NCBI RefSeq assembly: GCF_028464065.1
Contig: NZ_CP116808.1
Span: forward strand, 868,001 to 932,000
DNA from: Saprospira sp. CCB-QB6
GTDB lineage: Bacteria; Bacteroidota; Bacteroidia; Chitinophagales; Saprospiraceae
DNA length: 64,000 nt
Direction of reading: 5' to 3'
The translations under genes were made by a program, and so were the position numbers. The notes beneath the pieces are model-generated. The model did no database searches and was not told the DNA's origin. It was given only the letters and a program-made list of their open reading frames with translations. Positions 53,501-58,747 of this stretch are shown here, piece after piece (within the stretch, counting starts at the first letter, position 1; every line of letters starts with the position of its first letter).

Positions 53501-54968
53501 TCAATAAGAAATTTGCCCCAGAACAAACTGAAGCATATGCTGGCGTAATCCCCGCCAATGGAGCATCCAAAATATCAACCTGTACCTGATCCGATGAACT
53601 ACATCCATCTACATAATGTAAGATAACCGTATAATTAGTATTCCCTGTCGGAAAAGCCGTTGTGCTCGCCTGATTCGGCGTTCCCAATGTAAAATCAGGC
53701 GTCCACTCAAAGTAATCTATATTAGCCGCTGAAGTAGTTGTGCTAGCCGTCAAACTAGTGGTATCGCCCAAACATAACTGTACATCTGCCCCCGCATTGA
53801 CCGGGTCATTGGGGTTGGGCAAAATGTTAATGGTATAGGCCTTACTATTCTGCCCAGGCAAAGGACAAGCATCATCCTCAATCAATAAAGCAAAAGTATG
53901 ACTCCCCACATCAGCATCTGTAGGCGTCCAACAAAAGGTACCTACCAATTCTCCATTGACCATCTGCTGCGTAAAGCTGGCCCCAGGAATCGCATTGGTC
54001 ACACTCATCGTGATGTTATCTCCTAGGTTGGCATCATTTCCCAAAATGTCAAAACAAAGTGGACTGTTTGCACAAAGTACAGTGTCAAATACTGTTGTAC
54101 TTCCATCCAAACCCGATACCGTAGGCAATTGGTTGTTACAGTTCTGTATAACAAACTGCATATCGCGGACAATCTCGCCCACTTTTACCCCATTTCGATA
54201 TTCTTCTACCAATACACAAATAACCGCAATCTGTGGATTATTAGCCGTAAAGCTAATCTCTCCCGTAGCTGGATCTAAGCTAATCGGCACATCCAAAGGA
54301 GATGCCCCACTAAATCCACCCCCATAAGTTACATTGGTCCCAGCAGCCGTCTGACAATCAGTCAAAGAATAAACTAAAGAATCATTGTCTACATCATTCG
54401 CCAATTGCTGAAAAGTAACCTGCTGCCCCGTACAACTAAATGGCGTGGGATCACTAGCAAATACAGGCGAACTGTTACAAGGACTCACTGTATTGTCCAA
54501 GGTCGTCTCTACATAAATGGAGTTGCTGCCTGGCCCACTCAAGTTCGTGATCGCATTGTTGCGACAACATGAGGATGTAGACAACACCCAATCATTACAA
54601 GCCGTAGGCAAATTGAGCGTCCCCTGATATACATGGGCCTCTACCCCCAAGGTCGATCCCCCACTACAAGCACTGGTAGCAGACGGACAAAGCGGCGTGA
54701 TATCCGTAGCAGATATCCGACTCAAACTCAAACTTCCACTAACCCCACAACTAGTAGACTGATAGTTAATATTGAAACTCGACCCCAAAGAAGCCCCATC
54801 ACAATCCCGATAGGCTTTTAAGGTCACCAAGTACTGATTTGGCCCCACACAACTATAGGTGAGGTCAAAACCCATAAAGTGCGTGGCCTTTAATGGGGAT
54901 AAGCCACTAAAGCTTATCAATAATAAGAGGAGCAATACCCCCCCAATTCTAGTAAAAAACTGCTTCAT
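44586..54968 (-). CDS. giant SprB-like cell-surface adhesin with T9SS C-terminal domain
   Basis: A 3460-residue secreted protein. The ATG at 54968 is chosen because a signal peptide starts there (MKQFFTRIGG, then a Leu run) and a -7 box lies 70 bp upstream. The first 380 residues are Cys-containing PKD-like or cadherin-like domains. Residues near 530-710 look like a beta-helix or choice-of-anchor region. Residues about 713-985 form a Gly-rich, collagen-like block of GADGADG, GGNGG and GTNG words. From about 1273 to 3269 there are 26 SprB repeats, each of about 70-80 residues with a PYTYLWSDG / GTYTVTVTDANGC core. The last 100 residues are a gliding-motility-associated C-terminal domain (FTPNSDGNNDRF, VYDRWGELVYEG, NSGVYAWY). 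In Flavobacterium SprB is the mobile adhesin of gliding. Confidence 0.93.
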   Translation of the reverse strand: MKQFFTRIGGVLLLLLLISFSGLSPLKATHFMGFDLTYSCVGPNQYLVTLKAYRDCDGASLGSSFNINYQSTSCGVSGSLSLSRISATDITPLCPSATSACSGGSTLGVEAHVYQGTLNLPTACNDWVLSTSSCCRNNAITNLSGPGSNSIYVETTLDNTVSPCNSSPVFASDPTPFSCTGQQVTFQQLANDVDNDSLVYSLTDCQTAAGTNVTYGGGFSGASPLDVPISLDPATGEISFTANNPQIAVICVLVEEYRNGVKVGEIVRDMQFVIQNCNNQLPTVSGLDGSTTVFDTVLCANSPLCFDILGNDANLGDNITMSVTNAIPGASFTQQMVNGELVGTFCWTPTDADVGSHTFALLIEDDACPLPGQNSKAYTINILPNPNDPVNAGADVQLCLGDTTSLTASTTTSAANIDYFEWTPDFTLGTPNQASTTAFPTGNTNYTVILHYVDGCSSSDQVQVDILDAPLAGITPAYASVCSGANFLLTGKTDASGYIFEWFDPSMNSLGAGTVSADVSTISVSVPAAAGIYEYTLAVTNPLTGCVRTTTAQLEVGTPPVIANCVNIYVSPTGTAAAAGTQADPTSLENALSLAACNNSVLKLAVGTYNIDNPLFLSSFMTVEGGFDPANAWEKTSFAGATTINRTTANPEGAVGSQRLVAFYGNSNTGFRLQDLTITTDDANQPGMSTYGVHLTACSDYDIVRTQIRAGNAGDGADGADGADGVNGGNGGNGVDGDDDGCVQHNGGAAGSSACCPGGQGGGNGQADCGSRDGQNGAPGGCGAAAGGAGKNNQCDFSGCSNDSDGSCSGKEMDGCDGANGVNGVAGTNGVNGSLGSHTGGFFVTGASGTNGTAGTNGTGGGGGGGGAAEEGSFCNNGSGSSGGGGGGGGCGGEAGIGGTSGGASFGLYLYLNGANGRLSQSNVLAGSAGAAGLGGNGGAAGTGGAGGTGGATACSIGGGGDGGDGGNGGLGGDGGDGFPGEAAAIHLAGGSALATSVANFDLLNQPVILAQNVNCINTPMSFEALAASTGTGVTNWNFDPITGAATPVTSTDNPANLVYTNLDRYTVEHAGDSYEGFHNVSFLVTRPEIVVAGATALSTDTFQLCQGDFASFESLQNADVYNWEFNGAIPNPGNVASTSFTQFNVAGFYTITLSIFTDCCGLSTEDTVYLYVDPVPVVTGSGDVAICSGESTTLTLTGLTATDSVVWSPNTGILTSTANSITVAPATTQSYTATIVSVVDHSGVQVLSCPQSVDFEVTVDANPVINFTNTDPLCNNNGQIDATATGGTLYDFSWSTGQNNAGVSTSSLLTIPTGVYYLTVTETSTGCTTVDSSYLYPAPTAPIVFLQSSTQAGCSANDGSATVAGTGGAAPYSFLWSNGGTTASQSNLAPGNYCVTMTDNNGCVSSICLDIVRPDQLQMAVVSQTGPACGTLGAIEVEALGGTATYTYDWSNGATTAAITGLAAGTYDVTITDANGCTADTSLNITASNNPPVLDLNEVSAIACHGDSATLATGTTQGTAPYTYTWTGGSSFLFSTSADTVYNAAAGTYDLIVEDAAGCRDTANIVVSEPASLAVSIVAADVNCNAGNDGSLTPTVTGGTAPYTYLWDDASAQTTAMASSLTVGTYCVTITDANGCSIVDCGTVSEPAQALGATLTVTDASCNGFADGAIAAAGTGGTAPYTYLWNDPATQITATATSLVAGSYCVTVTDNNGCVFTDCGIVAEPTAIQTVMAGTDLNCAGDNSGTATVTVSNGTLPYTYEWDDALTQTTATATSLAAGTYTVTVTDGNACSVTDQQVITEPVVLTATAAATDVNCNAGTDGTASVVVAGGTTPYTYEWDDALTQTTATATGLVAGTYTVTVTDGNACSMTATTTVNEPTALSATTSTTAVNCFAGNDGDATVVVTGGTAPYIYQWDDAAAQTTATAAGLVAGTYNVTITDDHACALVATAVVTEPAAALIATLSANDAACAGTATGQAGAVATDGTAPYSYLWSDGQTTAIATNLLGGNYCVTVTDNNGCTFTDCILVNDPLPIQLTATVDAVSCHAGTDGEIILNASAGTAPYTYNWSNGVNTATNSNLSAGTYCVTVTDNNGCTVDSCFVITEPAVLATAAMLATNPSCFAGADGTLEATVTGGTQPYSYLWSDNQTTNPATNLVAGAYTVTITDANGCVVVDNGTLVDPAPIQINFITVDVTCFGGTDGSASASAVGGVTPYSYSWSNGATTSQITNLAAGSYDLTLTDATGCTNTASVAVGQPTTAVQANILSITQPGCAGDSTGMIDADAQGGTPNYTFSWSTGETTEDLFNLGAGTYTLLATDSRGCSDTAVAVLYQPAAIVLNVQQYSNYNGAAISCPGASDGGAQVTASGGVSPYVYAWSGPQAQNGTLATNLAAGTYAVTVTDASGCTAIDSISLADPVPLDATIQQVNVFCANDCDGQIIATAVSGTGTLGVNGYEYRILGPGQTGNVFSSNNNFTGLCAGTYTVEVRDGNNCVLPVSVTITEPTAIQLSLSDTDVSCSGGSDGTATVSATGGTAPYSYNWDNGMTAATITGLLAGTYEVTVTDANGCDMVSTTEVEEPAALTASMSGNEPSCNGSTDGTVAVMVQGGTLPYTYFWSDGQGTATAVGLSAGTHSVTVTDGNACQLVESYVLGEPTLLTTSITTNAAACAGANSGSATAVPTGGTAPYTYLWSDGQTTATATNLAPGAYSVVVVDSQGCSVTDQVLLQNPDPVVLSFVSSVNPSCHGDMDGSATVVATGGAAPYSYAWPNGEMTASATSLAGGQHTVTATDANGCSTTLTVNLVEPALLVVDTIRTTGVNCKGGSDGTATAFLTGGTLPYSFAWSNGMTGQSISGLAAGTYVLTVTDANGCQTLSQVIVMEPTSALVATLNTADALCFGGASGQITAIVSGGTPNSNGDYTYAWSNGASTDVNSNLSIGTYSVTITDGNGCSVVRTATVNESSGITSQIVNVTDASCAGSADGSAQVTASGGTGTLSYQWSDPLGQTTNVATGLSAGTYYVSVTDLNGCTQVDTAVVGEALALSITVAIEDASCYGESTGSISITNSNEPLQASYWSNGVVGTSITNVAAGEYEVVVQSINGCVDSFSYVVGEPSELSVSLNQVRAVDCYNNSTGALGSTVEGGISPYVYIWSNGLATPSLDSIAAGNYTLNVEDANGCKADTSINLANPTEVGIGNLSIRGVACVDDANGSIQVDGIGGSTLLGGYTYSLDSVNFTGGNLFVGLESGIYPLYIRDNNGCMYDTLVTVEAADPFFLTSFGPALDSGEVEYVLEYGDTLTLFADLNDTTGAIWAWTEINSGALVDSSLTTSLTPYDAGIYQFTATNASGCVQDSSIVVKMVKPRNAAAPTAFTPNSDGNNDRFFIQGDEKVAKVLVFRVYDRWGELVYEGLDLDPNDPQQGWDGSFKGKPMNSGVYAWYAEVIYIDNESEIIHGSVNLLR

Positions 54969-55036
54969 TTTGCGATCATTTACAGTGTGTAATGCTTGTC
55001 TTTTTCGTTCAACTTCTCTAAGCAATTAGAGGCCTT

Positions 55037-55067
55037 CAAAGTTAGGGACTTCTATATGCTAAGCGAA
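55037..55067 (-). promoter_or_regulatory. candidate promoter of the SprB-like gene
   Basis: On the minus strand TAACTTTG (55044-55037) fits TANNTTTG exactly. A TTCG at the expected -33 distance, 19 bp upstream, is one base off TTTG. Transcription would start about 60 bases before the chosen ATG. Confidence 0.5.
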
Positions 55068-55231
55068 GGCTTATTTAGCTTTTTTTAGCATCTGTTAATT
55101 ATTTTAAGGTAAAAACTATGAATATATTGTTAAGTCCCCTGCATTTTTTGCCCAATTTTTTACGGTTTATCCCTTTTTTCATTGGATTTGTCCATTATTC
55201 CCCCTTTTCTCATCTTTTATTTCTATGATCT

Positions 55232-55353
55232 GGGGCCCGCGTCCAGCAAGCTGGCCGCCGCTATGCTCCGCAGCTCGCTATTCGCTCGGCCCTTCGCCAG
55301 CTTCGCTGGCTCGGTCTGGCCTGACGGCCACTGCTGCGCAGCGCTGGGCCGCT
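55232..55353 (-). repeat. mosaic GC-rich intergenic repeat, copy 17
   Basis: The minus-strand reading has GCGGCCCAGCGCTGCGCAGC, GTGGCCGTCAGGCCAGACC, a GCCAGCGAAGCTGGC arm, GGGCCGAGCGAATAGCGAG and GCGGGCCCC. It lies upstream of the adhesin promoter. Confidence 0.9.
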
Positions 55354-55652
55354 CATCTTCCCTACTAAAGCTAATCCTTATCCATTGGCCGCTTAAGGCT
55401 TTATATAAAACGTAGCTCTTGAGCCTTTTATCAAGCTGCCAGCTGTTTTTTAGCTGGCTGAAGACCTATGTCTATTTCCCATCCCAAGGACTACAACTAC
55501 CCATCCCGAGGACTACAACTACCCATCCCGAGGGGTATAGCTACCCCTATTTTGGGGTTAGGGGACGTCTCTTTTGGGCTAAAGGGCCCCAAAAGAGGAG
55601 TAGATCACTCCTCCCCTATTGTAGCGAGCTCCGAAGCAAGACTCACTCATAG
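55354..55652. other. intergenic stretch with hairpins and a 22-bp triplication
   Basis: There is no gene. GCCAGCT-GTTTTTT-AGCTGGC lies near 55437. Three 22-bp units of the type CCCATCCCGAGGACTACAAC follow at 55478-55543, then GGCCCCAAAAGAGG-type inverted words near 55573-55610. Confidence 0.6.
55478..55543. repeat. 22-bp direct repeat, three copies
   Basis: Three head-to-tail copies start at 55478, 55500 and 55522. The first two differ at one base, and the third diverges in its second half. Confidence 0.8.
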
Positions 55653-55828
55653 AGTAAGAGGAGGGCCGAAGGCCCTTTTTGGCTGCCCTTTGGGCAGCTT
55701 TCGTCCTTGGCCTAGCGATGTGCAGGGGGGCCGCGAAGCGGCAGACCAAGGCGCTGCAAGCGCCGCAGGGCCGAGCAGACCTGCGAGCCCCGAAACGTAG
55801 CGCCTGCAGCTTTGCTGCAGGAGGCCCC
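55653..55828 (+). repeat. mosaic GC-rich intergenic repeat, copy 18
   Basis: It has GGGCCGAAGGCCC and GCTGCCCTTTGGGCAGC arms, GGCCTAGCGATGTGCAGG, GGCGCTGCAAGCGCC, the variant GGGCCGAGCAGACCTGCGAG core, AACGTAGCGCC, CTGCAGC/GCTGCAG and GGAGGCCCC. Confidence 0.9.
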
Positions 55829-55849
55829 AAAAACAGCCCTTCAAGACAT

Positions 55850-55882
55850 AAAAAAAGCCAGCAGAACATCATTCTACTGGCT
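55850..55882 (-). terminator. intrinsic terminator of the methyltransferase operon
   Basis: On the minus strand AGCCAGTAGAA / TTCTGCTGGCT is followed by a seven-T run. Confidence 0.88.
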
Positions 55883-55904
55883 AAATGGGGCTTAAATTAG
55901 GGCC

Positions 55905-56588
55905 CTAATAATAGAGTAATTTAAAATATTGCAGGCCTTCTTTGGGTTGGTAAAAGAGCAGGCTGCCCTTATCGAGGCGTTCTTGGACCTGGTCCAAAAA
56001 CTCTCGGATGTTGTAATTTTTGCTCTTAAAGACCCGAAAATAGAGGACGCCATCGGGGGCGAGATGGTCTAAGGCAAGGTTAATTAGCTCCCACATTTTG
56101 TCCACATTGGGCAAGAGATGCAGCAGGTTAATCATCGAGATAAAGTCAAACTTTTTATCGGCGGGCAAGGCCTTCATATAATCGAAGACATCGGTTTCCC
56201 AATTTAGGTTGGGTTCAAAAAGCGCTTCAAAGGCTTGTTGGTCTTGCAAAACGGGCTGGCTATCTGCGCCAAACTTTTTGAAAACCGAGCGGTAAATTTC
56301 GTAGAAATTTTGGGGGTTGGCCGCTTGCAGGCGTTTATTTTGGGCCAAGAACTTGCTCATTGCCTGCTCTTTTGTGTCTTGGTCTACCCCATGAAACTCC
56401 GTAAAATCGAAGCGGTGAAAAAGAGGGAAGAAACTCAGTGGGAATCGGCAGCCCAGCTCTAGCGCCGACTTTGCTTCGGGCCGTTTTAGGCGTTCGCAAA
56501 GGGGGTGCACCATATAGGTTTTGAGCAGCAGGCTACTGATGTGCGAGTCCTCCTTGGGCGTTTCAATTTTTAATACTTCAGCAACCAT
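55905..56588 (-). CDS. class I SAM-dependent methyltransferase
   Basis: A 227-residue cytoplasmic protein with a methyltransferase fold. SALELGCRFPLSFFPLF near residues 41-57 is motif I with a modified glycine-rich loop, FHGVDQD near 64-70 ends in the acidic residue expected for SAM binding, and FDFISMINLLHLLPNVD near 148-164 is motif IV. The substrate is unknown. The ATG overlaps the upstream dehydrogenase stop by one base, so the two are co-translated. Confidence 0.8.
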   Translation of the reverse strand: MVAEVLKIETPKEDSHISSLLLKTYMVHPLCERLKRPEAKSALELGCRFPLSFFPLFHRFDFTEFHGVDQDTKEQAMSKFLAQNKRLQAANPQNFYEIYRSVFKKFGADSQPVLQDQQAFEALFEPNLNWETDVFDYMKALPADKKFDFISMINLLHLLPNVDKMWELINLALDHLAPDGVLYFRVFKSKNYNIREFLDQVQERLDKGSLLFYQPKEGLQYFKLLYY

Positions 56589-57799
56589 TATTCAGCGTTT
56601 AGGTAGTTGGTCAAATACTGGAAATGAGGACCTAATTGGCCGTTGAGGGTCACGCTAGCCCGCTCGATCATCTTCGTATCTTTCAGGCCGAGGAACTCGG
56701 GCAAAACCGAAGCGATAAACTGCTCACCAAAAGACATAGAAGCATCTCGGGGCAGTTCATTGGGCAGGTTATCGATGGTCATCATATCGATGGTTTCGGG
56801 GGCGTAAGGAGCCACCGCCTTAGCCTGTTTGGGATCATAGCCAAAAACGGGTTCGGCAATCGTAGAGGCGTACAAGGTAGAGGGAATCGAGGCTGCGGGT
56901 GCGATATCGCAGGTCACATCGGCGATCACTTGGATCTTAAAGTCCTTGGCTTTCATCTCCTCGGCGGTAAAAAACTGAGGGGCTCGATTATCCCAATAAA
57001 TGCCGTTAATCATCAGATCGGCGACCTTTGTATAGGGGTCAAAAATGGAAGTATAGCGTTCGGGATGGGCAAAAAACTCGCTTTGGTCGTAGTTTGCGCC
57101 TTCGGCTTTAGGAGCGACATAATCCTCGCAGGCTAGTTGGGTAAAAACGGGGCCTTCGCTTGCATTATTTAGAAACTCTTGGGGGCTCAGGCGTTGGAAG
57201 CCTGCATTTTCGAGCACCTCCGCGGCGCCATTAGCCACACGGCCTGCGCCTGTAAGGACCACCTTCATACTGGGCCAATTCACTGTTTTATAATAGGCCG
57301 TAGCCTCGGCCATATCCTTAAACTTAATCATTTGGGGCAAATCATAAGCTTTGGTTCGATTGCCATAAGTCATCAGGCCATTATGAGCGCCGGCGATTCC
57401 TGCGAAGCGGCCAAAAGCGATCACGCGCTTGCCTGATTCGTCAGTTAGCACCTCATAATCAAGTAATTGAATATTCTTTGCGATAATTGCTTGGAGGAGT
57501 TTGCGGTTATAGGGTTGCTCCTTGATGGTATGCGAGAAAAAGCAATACTTTTTATTGGGAATCAATTGATTGATGGGCACCTCCTTCACGCCCAAGAGCA
57601 ATTCTCTATCGCTAAGATCTTCTTGGAGTTGGAGGCCGGCGGCTTCATATTCTTCATCCTTAAAGCAGCGATTGGGAGAAGGTTGGACCAGAATATCGAG
57701 TTGGGGAAACTTAGCGAGTAGCTCCTTGCATTGGTTGGGGCTAAGGGGGACTCTAGAATCTGGTGGGACCTTACCTTCACGTATAATTCCGATTTTCAT
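56588..57799 (-). CDS. alanine/saccharopine dehydrogenase-like NAD(P)-dependent oxidoreductase
   Basis: A 403-residue enzyme of the AlaDH/PNT N-terminal superfamily. It opens with KIGIIREGKVPPDSRVPLSP (residues 2-21), close to the alanine dehydrogenase signature. FGRFAGIAGAHNGL near 128-141 and the Rossmann LTGAGRVANGAAEVL near 179-193 follow. The rest is nearer to eukaryotic saccharopine dehydrogenase (lysine-forming) than to bacterial Ald. The true substrate is open. It is first in a two-gene operon with the methyltransferase. Confidence 0.82.
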   Translation of the reverse strand: MKIGIIREGKVPPDSRVPLSPNQCKELLAKFPQLDILVQPSPNRCFKDEEYEAAGLQLQEDLSDRELLLGVKEVPINQLIPNKKYCFFSHTIKEQPYNRKLLQAIIAKNIQLLDYEVLTDESGKRVIAFGRFAGIAGAHNGLMTYGNRTKAYDLPQMIKFKDMAEATAYYKTVNWPSMKVVLTGAGRVANGAAEVLENAGFQRLSPQEFLNNASEGPVFTQLACEDYVAPKAEGANYDQSEFFAHPERYTSIFDPYTKVADLMINGIYWDNRAPQFFTAEEMKAKDFKIQVIADVTCDIAPAASIPSTLYASTIAEPVFGYDPKQAKAVAPYAPETIDMMTIDNLPNELPRDASMSFGEQFIASVLPEFLGLKDTKMIERASVTLNGQLGPHFQYLTNYLNAE

Positions 57800-57967
57800 A
57801 GCTATATTTTAAATTTTTTGGTGGTTTAGAGAACTTTTCGGTCCTTAAGATAATTAAGTGGATGCATAAAAGAAAAAGAGAGTTCGTCTTCTTATGAATA
57901 GTCGGTAGAGAAAGCCGAAGAAAATAAAAATGGGAGCTTGGAAACTTTTTCTTTCTTGTAAAAGTTC

Positions 57968-57975
57968 TATATTTG
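57968..57975 (+). promoter_or_regulatory. -7 box of tmRNA promoter
   Basis: TATATTTG matches TANNTTTG exactly. It lies 37-44 bp before the mature 5' end of tmRNA. The -33 box is not clear. Confidence 0.5.
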
Positions 57976-58011
57976 TCGCCCGCTCAAATGGAGGGGGAAA
58001 CAATTACCACT

Positions 58012-58398
58012 GGGGCTGACTGGAATCGACAGCATTGGACGGTTGGTAAGTAAGCATGCCGAGTCAGGTGTACTCACACTCGTTAAAACTGGTGCATAAC
58101 AATTTTAAGTGGCAACACTAACTATGCTTTGGCTGCCTAATTAGGCCCTTTTAAAGGAACTTAATAACAGTCAATTCGCCACTAGCTTGAGGCCTAATAC
58201 ACAGCTAGTCGCACAAACACAACCCCTTAGGATCGCTGCAAAGGCTTGTTTTCACCGGCGTGGTTAAACTTTTGAAAACTGGAAGTGCGTTCGTCTGCGA
58301 TAAAACTTCTCGCACTTTAAGATTTAGATTTATTGCTAAGCATGTAGAAAGCTTATTAGCGCTTTGACTGGACGAGGGTTCGAATCCCTCCAGCTCCA
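58012..58398 (+). ncRNA. ssrA: transfer-messenger RNA (tmRNA)
   Basis: A 387-base RNA that rescues stalled ribosomes. The 5' end GGGGCTGACTGGAATCGACA and the 3' T-arm GGACGAGGGTTCGAATCCC are unmistakable. The acceptor stem pairs GGGGCTG with CAGCTCC and includes the G3-U pair recognised by alanyl-tRNA synthetase. The tag frame at 58111-58140 reads GGC to GCC then TAA, giving GNTNYALAA after the loaded alanine. CCA is not encoded (the template reads CAA), so it must be added. It has its own -7 box and terminator. The AT-rich restriction island begins right after it. Confidence 0.97.
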
Positions 58399-58413
58399 CA
58401 AGATGAAAAGAGA

Positions 58414-58445
58414 AAGCCAAACCCTTGAGGGGTTTGGCTTTTTTT
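58414..58445 (+). terminator. intrinsic terminator of tmRNA
   Basis: AAGCCAAACCC-TTGA-GGGGTTTGGCTT followed by a T run. Confidence 0.93.
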
Positions 58446-58489
58446 GTGTGTGGGGGGGGTAAGGTTTGGGGTGAATCTAGTCTTAGATT

Positions 58490-58575
58490 TCACTCCTCTC
58501 TTCGCCAAATGCGGTAGACCTTTTTATGGTTGAAAGGAAGACCTTGACTTTTGAGGTAATGGAATGTCCTTGTTC
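58490..58575 (-). pseudogene. fragment of IS3-family transposase (OrfB-like)
   Basis: A minus-strand frame of about 23 residues, HYLKSQGLPFNHKKVYRIWRR, then EE and a stop. NHKKVYRIWR resembles the NHKRVYR(I/L)(Y/W) segment of IS3-family OrfB. It has no start and no catalytic domain. It is fused to the DUF262 fragment in another frame, so it looks like a deletion scar. Confidence 0.55.
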
Positions 58576-58717
58576 AGAATTAGATGCTGCTTGAATATCT
58601 TTAAGCAAAAAAGCACATTGTTTGAACTGCCAACCTGTAAATACGTTGGTAAATAGGAATGATGAACTGTTTAGGTTCTTTTATGATTGATAGTAGATTT
58701 TTAGCGGATGCTTTCAT
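58558..58717 (-). pseudogene. truncated, frameshifted DUF262 (GmrSD-like) gene
   Basis: From an ATG at 58717 the frame reads MKASAKNLLSIIKEPKQFII and PIYQR, the usual opening of DUF262 proteins (restriction of modified DNA, as in GmrSD). A one-base insertion near 58632 then shifts the frame. After correcting it the text continues WQFKQCAFLLKDIQAASNSE, again typical, and breaks off about 25 residues later at the transposase fragment. It is a non-functional remnant. Confidence 0.7.
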
Positions 58718-58747
58718 AAATTATTCTCTTGTAGTTAGGTTATCCAT

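Noticed and set aside
54969-55025. Start of the adhesin at 55025
   Set aside because: It lies within about ten bases of the predicted transcription start and adds a charged stretch before a clear signal peptide.
58205-58420. Minus-strand open frame of 71 residues over tmRNA
   Set aside because: It is antisense to the 3' half of ssrA; the LVELEGFEPSSS-type text is a classic false translation of the tmRNA/tRNA T-arm.
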